Translations under genes and position numbers: made by a program
Assembly: GCA_017555025.1 (NCBI GenBank)
Contig: JAFZHC010000069.1
Location: 22,607 to 86,606 of the forward strand
Origin: Akkermansia sp.
GTDB taxonomy: Bacteria > Verrucomicrobiota > Verrucomicrobiia > Verrucomicrobiales > Akkermansiaceae
Direction: 5' to 3'
Length of the DNA stretch: 64,000 nt
Shown: piece by piece, positions 54,134 to 61,826 of the stretch
Layout of the letters: each line of letters starts with the position of its first letter
How positions within the stretch are numbered: position 1 is the stretch's first letter
The notes under the pieces: generated by a model
Databases searched by the model: none
What the model was told of the DNA's origin: nothing
What the model saw: the letters and a program-made list of their open reading frames with translations, nothing else

Positions 54134-55006
54134 TCAGCTCTTGGCGGCGCTGCTGAGGGCTACTTCAAAAGCTCGTAGCGTGCTGGCTGCAGAGGCAATG
54201 CCTTTGCCGGCGATGCCAAAGGCGGTACCGTGGTCGGGGCTTACGCGCAGACGGGGTAGGCCGATGGTGGCGTTGACGGCGTTGTCGAAGTCCAGAAGTT
54301 TGAGGGGAATGAGAGCTTGGTCGTGGTAGGGGGCTACAATACCGTCGTATAGTCCCTGTGCGGCATCTCGGTATACGCAATCCGGTACACAGGGGCCGTG
54401 AAATTCCGCCTGAGGCAGGGTTTGTCGCAGTTGTTTGATAGCCGGGGCAATGAGAGTTTGCTCTTCGTTGCCAAAGGCTCCGTTTTCGCCGTTGTGGGGG
54501 TTAAGTCCGGCCAGCGCAATGCGCGGATGTTCTTTGCCGGTGCGTTGAAGAAAACGGGTCAGCAGGCTGCCTACCCTCACGATTTCATCGGTGCGTAGCA
54601 GGCGGGGAACATCTGCCACGGCTACATGGGTGGTACAGAGGGCTACCGTCAGGTGTTTGCCGGTCAGGCACATGGCAAAATCCTTCACTCCCAAGCGGTC
54701 AGCAAAGAATTCGGTCTGTCCGGGGTAGGCAAAGCCGAGTTGGTGGAGTGCCTCTTTACAGATGGGGGCTGTCACCACGGCATCGATGCTGCCGCTGCGC
54801 AATGCTTCAGCTGCCATTTCGAGGTGTTCCTGCGCGGCTTGAGCTGTTTGACGGGTAGGGCACCCGGGGGTGCAGGGGATTTCGCTGCCAATGAGGCGGT
54901 ATTCCGCCCCGGTCGGTGCCTGTGCCAAGGCGGCTCGGATAACCTCCGGGCCTATGCCGGCTTGGTCTCCCAGAGTATAACCAATGACGGGTTGTTCCAT
55001 TCTCAT
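54134..55006 (-). CDS. pdxA: 4-hydroxythreonine-4-phosphate dehydrogenase
   Basis: PdxA oxidises 4-phosphohydroxy-threonine in the deoxyxylulose-dependent vitamin B6 pathway. Motifs: GYTLGDQAGIGPEVI (residues 7-21), VVTAPICKEALHQLGFAYPGQTEFF near 84, CTTHVAVADVP near 130, GLNPHNGENGAFGNEE near 180, and the metal-binding YHDQALIPLK near 245 with PDHGTAFGIAGKG near 272. Starts at 55006 (MRME) or 55000 (MEQP) are both plausible. It follows a small exported protein with a four-base gap, presumably one transcript. Confidence 0.95.
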   Translation of the reverse strand: MRMEQPVIGYTLGDQAGIGPEVIRAALAQAPTGAEYRLIGSEIPCTPGCPTRQTAQAAQEHLEMAAEALRSGSIDAVVTAPICKEALHQLGFAYPGQTEFFADRLGVKDFAMCLTGKHLTVALCTTHVAVADVPRLLRTDEIVRVGSLLTRFLQRTGKEHPRIALAGLNPHNGENGAFGNEEQTLIAPAIKQLRQTLPQAEFHGPCVPDCVYRDAAQGLYDGIVAPYHDQALIPLKLLDFDNAVNATIGLPRLRVSPDHGTAFGIAGKGIASAASTLRAFEVALSSAAKS

Positions 55007-55010
55007 GGGC

Positions 55011-55247
55011 TTACTCTTCGGGGGAATCATCGTCTTTCATCTCCGGCAGTACTGCCGGGGTAACGATGGATTTGGGCTTCTGCTTTTTTGCCGGCGGACG
55101 GTAGGAGCGCGCTGTGTTGATGTATTCGGTGTTGGAATCTCTCTGCTCAAAGCGCAGCTCACCGTTGACAGACGCATGGTACACCACTGTCAGCACAACG
55201 GCTGCCAGCGTTGGTAACAGCAGCAAACTGCCCAGGCACGTCTTCAT
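55011..55247 (-). CDS. Small membrane-anchored protein of unknown function
   Basis: The ATG at 55247 gives 78 residues: an N-terminal hydrophobic anchor or signal (MKTCLGSLLLLPTLAAVVLT), then a Lys/Pro-rich stretch (SYRPPAKKQKPKS) and an acidic end (MKDDDSPEE). The start is fixed by a promoter seven bases upstream, although the frame is open further. It precedes pdxA at a distance of about four bases. No family is recognised. Confidence 0.65.
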   Translation of the reverse strand: MKTCLGSLLLLPTLAAVVLTVVYHASVNGELRFEQRDSNTEYINTARSYRPPAKKQKPKSIVTPAVLPEMKDDDSPEE

Positions 55248-55254
55248 GCCCCCT

Positions 55255-55282
55255 ATTCTACACATTCGAGCGATGATTTCAA
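55255..55282 (-). promoter_or_regulatory. Promoter of the small protein-pdxA pair, predicted leaderless
   Basis: On the minus strand TTGAAA (55282-55277) and TAGAAT (55260-55255), 16 bp apart; seven bases to the ATG. Confidence 0.65.
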
Positions 55283-55311
55283 GCCCCAATTGAGGCAGCG
55301 CGTCGGTCAAC

Positions 55312-55340
55312 AAAAAAGCCGCAGCGGGTCAGGCTGCGGC
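55312..55340 (-). terminator. Terminator of the DUF2147 gene
   Basis: On the minus strand GCCGCAGC (55340-55333) pairs with GCTGCGGC (55325-55318), followed by TTTTTT. Confidence 0.9.
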
Positions 55341-55367
55341 GCATGGTGATTTTTTTCTCCGTAGGTT

Positions 55368-55823
55368 TTAGTCAACCTTGGGAATCTTGGGCACGGGAGC
55401 AGCGGAGCTGGCCGGCTTGAAGGTGGTGTTTTTCTTCCATGTCTGCGTGCGGAAGAAGATGCCGAGCTTACCGCGCATCTTCAGCTCATCGCCGTCGCGC
55501 CACATAGAGCAGCGGTAAACGCTACCCTTCTCGGGGTCCAGCACCTTGCCGCCATTATACTCGTCATCATCCTGAGTCAACCCCCAGATGATGTCCAGAC
55601 CAAGAGTGGAGGGATTACCCGGAATCTTGGCGGTAGCACCTTTGTTCTTCAGCAATTCGACCACGCGGCCGTATACCTTGCCCTTGTACTTGTATACTTG
55701 TACAACGCTCTTAGCCTCACCGGTCTCGTCGTCAATTGTTGTCCAGAAGCCTTCTACGTTGGCCAGCGCCTGAGCGGCCAGCGTGCAGAGGGCAACTGCG
55801 GTCATGGAGATGAACTTCTTCAT
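55368..55823 (-). CDS. DUF2147-family exported protein
   Basis: This 151-residue protein has a signal peptide (MKKFISMTAVALCTLAAQALA) and the DUF2147 core: GFWTTIDDETGEAKSVVQVY near 25-44, GKVYGRVVELL near 48, the pair GLDIIWGL and YNGGKVLDPEKGSVYRCSM near 88-107, and FRTQTWKK near 123-130. Family members are small secreted beta-barrel-like (lipocalin-type) proteins; their ligand is mostly unknown. It has a strong promoter with a leader of about 60 nt and its own terminator. Confidence 0.9.
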   Translation of the reverse strand: MKKFISMTAVALCTLAAQALANVEGFWTTIDDETGEAKSVVQVYKYKGKVYGRVVELLKNKGATAKIPGNPSTLGLDIIWGLTQDDDEYNGGKVLDPEKGSVYRCSMWRDGDELKMRGKLGIFFRTQTWKKNTTFKPASSAAPVPKIPKVD

Positions 55824-55892
55824 AATCTGTTACGTTGTTGTTTCTTTGTTCTGCCCGCTCTTATTGTTAGAGCTAGAGTGGGGTCGAGGATT

Positions 55893-55921
55893 TATATAAC
55901 ATAAAGTTATAGTTATGTCAA
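55893..55921 (-). promoter_or_regulatory. Promoter of the DUF2147 gene
   Basis: On the minus strand TTGACA (55921-55916) and TATATA (55898-55893), 17 bp apart. The leader contains a small GCTCT/AGAGC hairpin. Confidence 0.75.
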
Positions 55922-56001
55922 GCTTTTTGTGGAGGAAAGGCGATTTTGAGGGGCAGGGGTAAGCAGTAGCTGCGTAATTTTAATAATCGTTTTTTTATTT
56001 C

Positions 56002-56030
56002 TTGTCTGAGTGTATATGTTATGCTAGAAT
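56002..56030 (+). promoter_or_regulatory. Promoter of the porin-like gene
   Basis: TTGTCT at 56002-56007 and TAGAAT at 56025-56030, 17 bp apart, 23 bases before the ATG at 56054. It rules out a start at the in-frame ATG at 56021. Confidence 0.75.
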
Positions 56031-56053
56031 GCAGCGCGACATCTGAAATTGCA

Positions 56054-57253
56054 ATGAAAAACGTAATTTATTCTCTTCTTGCTATGGCCGGCTTGTTGAC
56101 CTCTGCCACAACGGCAGAGGCCTATGAGGCAACTCCGGGTTATGTTGTATACGAGGGTAACATGTTTGCCCCCGGCGAAAGCGGCCCTGAGTTTAAGAAA
56201 ACACTCAACGATAAGTACGGTACGCAGTTTATCTTTGATTTGGTATATGGTTACTGGGCTTTGGACAATGCCATGCCCGGCTATAACCACAACGCCAACA
56301 TGGCTATTCTGTACACCATTCTGAACCAGCGCCTTATTAAGGATGAGTTCAATGGTGGCACTTGGTTGCGTGTGGATTTTGCCGGCTCTTGGGGGCTTGA
56401 TCGCGATACTGCTCGCGCCGCTACTTTCTATGCCAATTCCATTGGCATGTGCTCCGGCTTGCATACGGATGTTTTTGAAGGTCACGATGCCGCTTTGCTC
56501 GAGATATCGGCCAAGCACTTCTTTGCCCGCAAGCGCGGCTGCATTACGGCCGGTATGATTAAGCTCAACAACTACTTTGATCGTATTGACCACGCTCGCT
56601 TTACCAACGACAACTTTGAGAGCTCCGGCGTGCTGCCGCTGCCGTACAACAATCTGGCTGTTGTCGGTCAGTACGAGCTTGATGGGCGTAACTGGGTGAC
56701 GGGTGCCGTAACCCGCATGGGTACCCGCTGGGGGCATAATCCCTTTGACCCTGATCAGGCCAATGGTTACGCCATCGTGACCGAGTGGGGCCGCCTTTTT
56801 GACGATGGTAAGGGTAAGACCCGCCTCAGCCCCTTCTTCTGCAGTCAGGACGCCGAGGGCCGCAACGGTCGCAACCACCACCACAATGCCGTGGGTATTT
56901 TCGGCAGCGTGGAGTATCAGGTTAATACCCCCCTCAAAGTCTATGCTCGTGCCGGTTGGGCTTCCGGTGACTACCTGCGTTGCGCAGCCGAGGCTTCTGT
57001 GGGGGCCACTATTAAGCTCATTCCCTCCCGCCCCGGCGACTACCTGGGCATTGGCTGCGGCTTGTTCAAGGGTGGTGAATCCCCGACCTCTGAGCTCGTG
57101 AACGAATTCGAGAAGATTGTGGAGGTGATGTACCGTTACGAGATTAACGATTACCTTTACACCTCTGTTTATTATCAGATGATTATGGACGCCGCTTACC
57201 GTGACAAGAACTTTGCTTCTGCCACCGGTCTGCAGGTCGGCCTTTGCTTCTGA
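56054..57253 (+). CDS. Carbohydrate-porin-like outer-membrane protein (OprB-type)
   Basis: A 399-residue exported protein with a signal peptide (MKNVIYSLLAMAGLLTSATTAEA). The mature part is a long beta-strand pattern rich in Tyr, Phe, Gly, Asn, with segments of the OprB-like porin type (TQFIFDLVYGYWALDN near 55; GGTWLRVDFAGSWGLDRDTA near 100; LKVYARAGWASGDYLR near 290) and a terminal Phe (QVGLCF). Such proteins form sugar-selective channels in the outer membrane. The exact substrate is unknown. It fits the glycan-feeding theme of the window. Confidence 0.85.
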   Translation: MKNVIYSLLAMAGLLTSATTAEAYEATPGYVVYEGNMFAPGESGPEFKKTLNDKYGTQFIFDLVYGYWALDNAMPGYNHNANMAILYTILNQRLIKDEFNGGTWLRVDFAGSWGLDRDTARAATFYANSIGMCSGLHTDVFEGHDAALLEISAKHFFARKRGCITAGMIKLNNYFDRIDHARFTNDNFESSGVLPLPYNNLAVVGQYELDGRNWVTGAVTRMGTRWGHNPFDPDQANGYAIVTEWGRLFDDGKGKTRLSPFFCSQDAEGRNGRNHHHNAVGIFGSVEYQVNTPLKVYARAGWASGDYLRCAAEASVGATIKLIPSRPGDYLGIGCGLFKGGESPTSELVNEFEKIVEVMYRYEINDYLYTSVYYQMIMDAAYRDKNFASATGLQVGLCF

Positions 57254-57283
57254 TAATTCTGCAGTTATTATTTGATTCATTTT

Positions 57284-57314
57284 GGATAGCTATCACATGG
57301 CGTGATAGCTATCC
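57284..57314 (+). terminator. Hairpin after the porin-like gene
   Basis: GGATAGCTATCAC (57284-57296) and GTGATAGCTATCC (57302-57314) form a perfect 13-bp stem with a five-base loop. Only a weak T-rich run follows. Confidence 0.7.
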
Positions 57315-57413
57315 ATGTGTTTTGTGGTGATCATTAAATGGTAAAACGCAGGTTTTGACGTCATCTCAAGCCAAAGTACTCTGATTCATCGAAAGGGGAG
57401 AAAATGGCGCTTA

Positions 57414-57750
57414 AGCCACCCGCGCAAGCGCGGGTTCCTTAATTTTATTATCCGTAACCTGGGGCTTGCGCCCCAGTCTACCATATGCCGCCCGCACAAG
57501 TGCGGGCTTATAAAAAATTGGCGCTTTGGCGCAAACGTTGAGAGAGTTGTTCTCAGTATATTTGAGGCTCAGGGGGGGCTTGACTGTCTCAACGGTGCCC
57601 TGTGGCTAAAGTAGGCAGAACCTCGGCACTACCGCCCATCCGAGCCTCTGAAAAGAACCCGCGCTTGCGCGGGTGGCTTATGGTAGCCTAGGGCGCAAGC
57701 CCTAGGTAGGTGGATATCAAAAAATCCGAACCCGCGCTTGAGCGGGTGGC
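57414..57750. repeat. Island of REP-like GC-rich hairpins
   Basis: A 340-base gap without a gene holds at least six short palindromes: ACCCGCGC/GCGCGGGT (57418-57435 and again 57657-57674, with the same stem but AA and TT loops), CTGGGGC/GCCCCAG (57459-57476), GCCCGCAC/GTGCGGGC (57490-57507), CCTAGGGC/GCCCTAGG (57687-57706) and an imperfect copy ACCCGC..GCGGGT (57730-57747). Flanking words such as GAACCC and GGTGGC recur. This resembles REP/BIME-type elements or a nonautonomous mobile element; no transposase is nearby. Confidence 0.75.
57564..57648 (+). ncRNA. Candidate structured RNA or element core inside the hairpin island
   Basis: GAGGCTC (57564-57570) and GAGCCTC (57642-57648) can close a 85-base unit. 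Inside, TTGA-CTGTC-TCAA forms a small hairpin, GTGCC (57595-57599) pairs with GGCAC (57625-57629), and GGGC can pair with GCCC near the base. I recognise no Rfam family. It may be the folded core of a mobile element rather than a functional RNA. Confidence 0.3.
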
Positions 57751-57796
57751 ATAAGCTTATGCTTCAAATATCATAGGCTTACACACTACTGTGAGT

Positions 57797-58696
57797 TTAC
57801 TTCAGCAGGAGTTCGTAAAGGTCGAAGTGGGTACAGACGGCGCCGGGGTAATCGAGCAGGTAACGACCATGATTGGTAAAGCCTAAGCGTGTGTAGAAGT
57901 CGCCGGCGGCGGGGTTGGTGTCGATGACATCGAGCCTCATGCTTTTGCAGCCTTGCCGGCGAGCGATGGCGATAGCCTGCTGCACCATGGCTTTGCCAAC
58001 TCCCTGTCCCTGCACGCGGGGGCTCACACCAAGGGTATGAATGGCCATTACCTCGTGTGGTTCGCATGCTATTTGCCAATTTGCCTGTGAGTAGCCGGGG
58101 TTGCACTCGGCATTCAGCACCATAGCGGCAACCATTGTTCCGTTCTTCTCCGCCACCCACAGTTCACCTACAGCGGCTTTTGTTTGCAGGAACGCATTTG
58201 TGGGGTAGCCGCCGCGGCGCCATTGAGCATGGGAAGAGGCGCCATCCATGGCGTCGATAATGTCATCGTACAGGCAGCGCAGGGCGGGCAGGTCGAGCGG
58301 GGTGGCTTTACGGAAGCTGAGCAGATTCATGGGCGGAAGAAGTGGTGAGTTTTTCAGTAAAAGAGGGATGGCACAGATGGGGGTGAGGAGCATGCTCCAG
58401 CCGGCAGTAAGAATAGCCCAGCCCATCAGCGCACCGTCCGGATTGCCGGTGGGTGCGAGAACCATCAACCAGCAGCCCAGCGTAATGCCGAGGGGGACGA
58501 TGAGCAACACCTGCTGCATGATGGTTGCCAATCGGTTGCGCTTGGGGATGGCTAGCAGGATAAAAGGCGGAATGAGCGCCGGACCGTAGAATGTCAGCAG
58601 CGCCAGCCACGTGCCTTCGTGGTGTATAGCGCAGACGATGAGTGCAGCCAACGTTGCAATGGCGCAGAGAAACAATATTTTTTTTGAGCCGGTCAT
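57797..58696 (-). CDS. Four-helix membrane domain fused to a GNAT acetyltransferase
   Basis: Residues 1-130 contain four hydrophobic helices; residues 140-299 are a GNAT N-acetyltransferase with motif A VSPRVQGQGVGKAMVQQA near 223-240 and the typical YTRLGF near 271. The membrane half is similar in layout and in short words (LLIVPLGITLGCWL; LLKN) to the two small membrane proteins encoded just upstream, as if one copy of a duplicated gene acquired an acetyltransferase. Its start overlaps the previous stop by four bases. The acetylated substrate is unknown. Confidence 0.8.
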   Translation of the reverse strand: MTGSKKILFLCAIATLAALIVCAIHHEGTWLALLTFYGPALIPPFILLAIPKRNRLATIMQQVLLIVPLGITLGCWLMVLAPTGNPDGALMGWAILTAGWSMLLTPICAIPLLLKNSPLLPPMNLLSFRKATPLDLPALRCLYDDIIDAMDGASSHAQWRRGGYPTNAFLQTKAAVGELWVAEKNGTMVAAMVLNAECNPGYSQANWQIACEPHEVMAIHTLGVSPRVQGQGVGKAMVQQAIAIARRQGCKSMRLDVIDTNPAAGDFYTRLGFTNHGRYLLDYPGAVCTHFDLYELLLK

Positions 58697-59235
58697 GAAT
58701 GTTGACGTTTTTTGCAGATGAGGGCGAGCCCGAAGTGAAGCAGGCAGACCGGCAGATAGACGTAGAGTAATCCGGTGATGTTCGCAATGACAATGGCCAT
58801 TCCCATATCTAGGCCCTCATAGAGCCCCCTTGGTCTTGCCCAGCATAGGCTGACAGATGATATGGTGATGAACAGGGGAATAATCAGGCAGAGCAGTTGC
58901 AGAAATGAGCCGCGCCGCGTGTGTGCGGGTATGCACAGCAGGGCGAAGGGGAACAGAGCCCACAGAGTCATGGTACCAATATAGTCCCACACAGGCCCGC
59001 ATATCTTAGTCAACTCTGCCGGGAAGAGGACACAATGTATCAGTATGCCTGCCAGCGTGAGTCCTCCGCACACTGCCAGAAATCGTAGTATGAAGCGCCT
59101 GCGCACTGCCACACAAGCGGGCGGCGGTACCGGTACCTTCGCTTGTTGCGGCTTGGGGGGCGTGATAACCAGCATGCCCGGCACGCGGAGTTTGCGCGGG
59201 GTGGCAGGCTGCGGTCGCCGGGCTTTAGTTTCCAT
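58693..59235 (-). CDS. Four-helix membrane protein (paralogue 2)
   Basis: From the ATG at 59235 (METKARR) the protein has 180 residues: a basic, Pro-rich N-terminus and about four hydrophobic helices from residue 50. ACVAVRRRFILRFLAVCGGLTL and GSFLQLLCLIIPLFITIS resemble the corresponding parts of the next upstream gene product (ACIRARRRFVRWFVGICAGL; GSMMQLIGLIFPLL). It overlaps both neighbours by a few bases. Function unknown. Confidence 0.7.
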   Translation of the reverse strand: METKARRPQPATPRKLRVPGMLVITPPKPQQAKVPVPPPACVAVRRRFILRFLAVCGGLTLAGILIHCVLFPAELTKICGPVWDYIGTMTLWALFPFALLCIPAHTRRGSFLQLLCLIIPLFITISSVSLCWARPRGLYEGLDMGMAIVIANITGLLYVYLPVCLLHFGLALICKKRQHS

Positions 59236-59665
59236 GGCTGTAGCGAATGGTGCGATGAATACCCAGCCCCAGCAGAAACAGGGCAAAATAGGCAATGACG
59301 CTTAGGATAGCCACCCAACAGCAGATTAAGAAAAAACTTAGCGCGGCCAAGGAGCCGCCATCTGCCCAGCAGAAGAAGCAAGATGCGGCGGCATTCAGTA
59401 GCGGGAAAATGAGGCCAATAAGCTGCATCATACTGCCGCAGGTGCTGCGTACAGAGAGCAGCAGCATGATGAAAGGCAGCGGGAGAAACAAGAGCGACTC
59501 CGCCGCCGTGATGAGATTAGAGACTGCATCATACTGCAAGCCAAAGCGGTACCAACCGATAGCTTGCCCGACAAGGTAAAGCCCGGCGCAAATGCCAACG
59601 AACCAACGCACGAAGCGTCGGCGGGCACGGATGCAGGCGGATGAATCAGGATTCGGGGCTGTCAT
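59225..59665 (-). CDS. Four-helix membrane protein (paralogue 1)
   Basis: The ATG at 59665 (MTAPNPDSS) gives 146 residues with a short cytosolic N-terminus and about four hydrophobic helices. It shares ACIRARRRF and the GSMMQLIGLIFPLL pattern with the downstream paralogue. It overlaps the end of tatC by about 20 bases, so translation is linked to tatC. No known domain; the duplicated run suggests a lineage-specific membrane module. Confidence 0.7.
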   Translation of the reverse strand: MTAPNPDSSACIRARRRFVRWFVGICAGLYLVGQAIGWYRFGLQYDAVSNLITAAESLLFLPLPFIMLLLSVRSTCGSMMQLIGLIFPLLNAAASCFFCWADGGSLAALSFFLICCWVAILSVIAYFALFLLGLGIHRTIRYSHGN

Positions 59666-60758
59666 GGGGAGTTGATGGATTTTTGCGTTGCTCCATGTAG
59701 GCGAAAAGGATACAGAGTTCGTAGAGTGCATACATGGGCAGCGCCATGATGAACATCGTGGCGGGGTCCGGAGCAGGTGCCAGGAATAAGGCTGCCCCGA
59801 AGCAGGCTATCAGCGCGTAGCCTCGCGTAACTTTCATGCGGGCGTAATTGAGAATACCCAGCTTGATGAGCGGCACCACGATGACCGGTAGTTCAAATAC
59901 AACACCAAATACAAATACCAGCTTAGCTGCAAAAGTAAGGTAGTAGCCTATGCGCCAGTCGTTCTCGATGCCGAGGTCGAGCGAGTATGTGTAGAAGAAA
60001 CTCAGCACGCGCGGCAATACAATGAAATAGGCAAAGGCGCAACCACCAAGGAAAAGCCCGAAGCCCCAGCTCACGCTCTTGCAGAGCAGGCGCTTTTCGT
60101 GCTCCAGCAGGCCGGGCATGATAAAGCGCAGCAGGAAGTACATCAGCAGGGGGAAGGAGATGATGAGCCCGCAGAAAAAGGAGAGCTGCAGCGAGAGCAT
60201 GAAGGCTTCCCCCGGGCGGAAGGCGCCCATGAGCTTGAGCGCAGCGCGGCCGCTCCCTTCTTTAAGCTCGGCTCCGCAGATATGCAGCGCCAGAGCGGTA
60301 TCCTGCATGTGACCTTCCGTTGTCGTGCTTTGCAGGTAAGGAATTTGAGACTCTTGTGGCAGCAGGGTTGTTGCGTGCAGCAGCGGCACGATAGCGGCGA
60401 GCTCCTGCACCTCGGGTGAAAATTGGGCTTGCAACAGCTCTCGGGCATCGGCGGGAAGGGGGGCACTTACGGCTGCCAGGCTTTTGGCGCTAATCCAGTC
60501 GTTTACCGCAATTCCTGCGGGCAGGTGGGCGGCCTCATGCTGTGCCCACACGCCATCTACCGGTTGACGGAGTACGTTCATCAGGATGCCGGAAAAGCCA
60601 AAGCACAATATCATGGCTACCAACAGGGTGAGTGCCATGCGGATGATGGTGCTGCGCAGCGCCTCCAGATGGTCAATGATGCTCATCTCATATCCATCCC
60701 CCGGAGCGGAGGCTTGCATGCGCTCTCGAGCACGAAAAATCTGCCGCAGCCAGTACAT
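59646..60758 (-). CDS. tatC: Sec-independent translocase subunit TatC with extra periplasmic insert
   Basis: TatC is the core receptor of the twin-arginine export pathway. Signature motifs: IDHLEALRSTIIRM near residues 28-41, the conserved FRPGEAFMLSLQLSF after the first loop, IMPGLLEHEKRLL near 212, AFAYFIVLPRVLSFF near 240, GVVFELPVIVVPL near 280. The protein has 370 residues against the usual 240-260; the excess lies mainly in the first periplasmic loop (about residues 78-172). An internal ATG at 60686 (MSIIDH) is an alternative start. No tatA/tatB is seen in the window. Confidence 0.93.
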   Translation of the reverse strand: MYWLRQIFRARERMQASAPGDGYEMSIIDHLEALRSTIIRMALTLLVAMILCFGFSGILMNVLRQPVDGVWAQHEAAHLPAGIAVNDWISAKSLAAVSAPLPADARELLQAQFSPEVQELAAIVPLLHATTLLPQESQIPYLQSTTTEGHMQDTALALHICGAELKEGSGRAALKLMGAFRPGEAFMLSLQLSFFCGLIISFPLLMYFLLRFIMPGLLEHEKRLLCKSVSWGFGLFLGGCAFAYFIVLPRVLSFFYTYSLDLGIENDWRIGYYLTFAAKLVFVFGVVFELPVIVVPLIKLGILNYARMKVTRGYALIACFGAALFLAPAPDPATMFIMALPMYALYELCILFAYMEQRKNPSTPHDSPES

Positions 60759-60771
60759 AAAAACGTGAGTG

Positions 60772-61788
60772 TTACTGGTAAATATCGATGCCCAGCTGTG
60801 CCAAATCGGCGAGCGATATTGCGCAGGGGTCGGGGGCTACCCAGTGACCGGGTGTAATCTCCACCGGGGTGAGGTCCATGCCGTAGGTCGCCTCCAGATA
60901 GGGGTGGTTAATGCGGCGGCCGAAGGCGCTGCCGGGGGGCGGGTCGATGGGGGATGGCACATCGCCCGGCAACACGGCCGAGTGGTTAAGGCGTGTGGGA
61001 TCGGGCATGGGAATGGCCGAGATAAGCGCACGGGTGTAAGCATGGCGCGGGTCGTGGTAAATGAGGTCGCTCTCGCCCATTTCCACAATCTTGCCCAAGT
61101 ACATCACCGCCACGCGGTCGGCCATGTGGCGCACAACGGAGAGGTCGTGCGAGATGAAAAGGTACGCAAGCCCCAGCTCGCGCTGCAAATCCAGCAAGAG
61201 GTTCAACACCTGAGATTGCACCGATACATCGAGCGCACTTACAGGCTCATCCAGCACCAGCAGGCGTGGGTTTTGTGCCAGAGCTCGAGCAATGCCGATG
61301 CGCTGGCGCTGGCCGCCGGAGAACTCGTGCGGAAATTTGGTGGCTGCCGTCTGCGGCAGACCTACGAGGTCCAGCAGGGTGTTGACGCGCTCCCGGCGCA
61401 GCTGGCGGCTGCAATTGCCCTGTATTTGCAGAGGTTCGGCAATAATGTGGCGCACGTCCATGCGCGGGTCGAGTGAGGCTGCGGGGTCTTGGAACACCAT
61501 CTGTACATTGCGCCTCATGTTCCCCAGTCGCCATTGGGAGCGGTGGGTGACATCTCGCCCCATCAGGCGTATGCTGCCATCCGTCGGCTCCAGCAGGCGT
61601 ACCACGCAGCGACCAATCGTGCTCTTGCCGCAACCACTCTCGCCCACCAGCCCCAGAGTTTCACCCGGTGCTATGGTGAAGGAGACGTCATCCACAGCCT
61701 TCACCACACTCTTGTTGCGGCTCAGCATGCTGCCACGCACGGGGAAGTGCATGCTCAGCTTGGAGACTTCGAGAATGTGGTCGCTCAT
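60772..61788 (-). CDS. Oligopeptide/dipeptide-type ABC transporter ATP-binding protein
   Basis: An OppF/DppF-type ATPase of 338 residues from the ATG at 61788 (MSDHILE). Walker [16 protein letters not shown] near 49, Q-loop [15 protein letters not shown] near 103, signature [15 protein letters not shown] near 158, Walker [15 protein letters not shown] near 176, His loop FISHDLSVV. The C-terminal region has the oligopeptide-family [15 protein letters not shown] motif, but the usual downstream CxxxxRCP cysteine cluster is missing ([18 protein letters not shown]). No permease or binding protein gene lies beside it. Confidence 0.9.
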   Translation of the reverse strand: MSDHILEVSKLSMHFPVRGSMLSRNKSVVKAVDDVSFTIAPGETLGLVGESGCGKSTIGRCVVRLLEPTDGSIRLMGRDVTHRSQWRLGNMRRNVQMVFQDPAASLDPRMDVRHIIAEPLQIQGNCSRQLRRERVNTLLDLVGLPQTAATKFPHEFSGGQRQRIGIARALAQNPRLLVLDEPVSALDVSVQSQVLNLLLDLQRELGLAYLFISHDLSVVRHMADRVAVMYLGKIVEMGESDLIYHDPRHAYTRALISAIPMPDPTRLNHSAVLPGDVPSPIDPPPGSAFGRRINHPYLEATYGMDLTPVEITPGHWVAPDPCAISLADLAQLGIDIYQ

Positions 61789-61826
61789 GGCTGAAAGGAG
61801 GGCAGCCGCAGGGGCTGCCCGGTTAA

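Noticed and set aside
57414..57750. CRISPR array
   Set aside because: The repeats are short palindromes of different sequence and irregular spacing, without constant-length spacers or cas genes.
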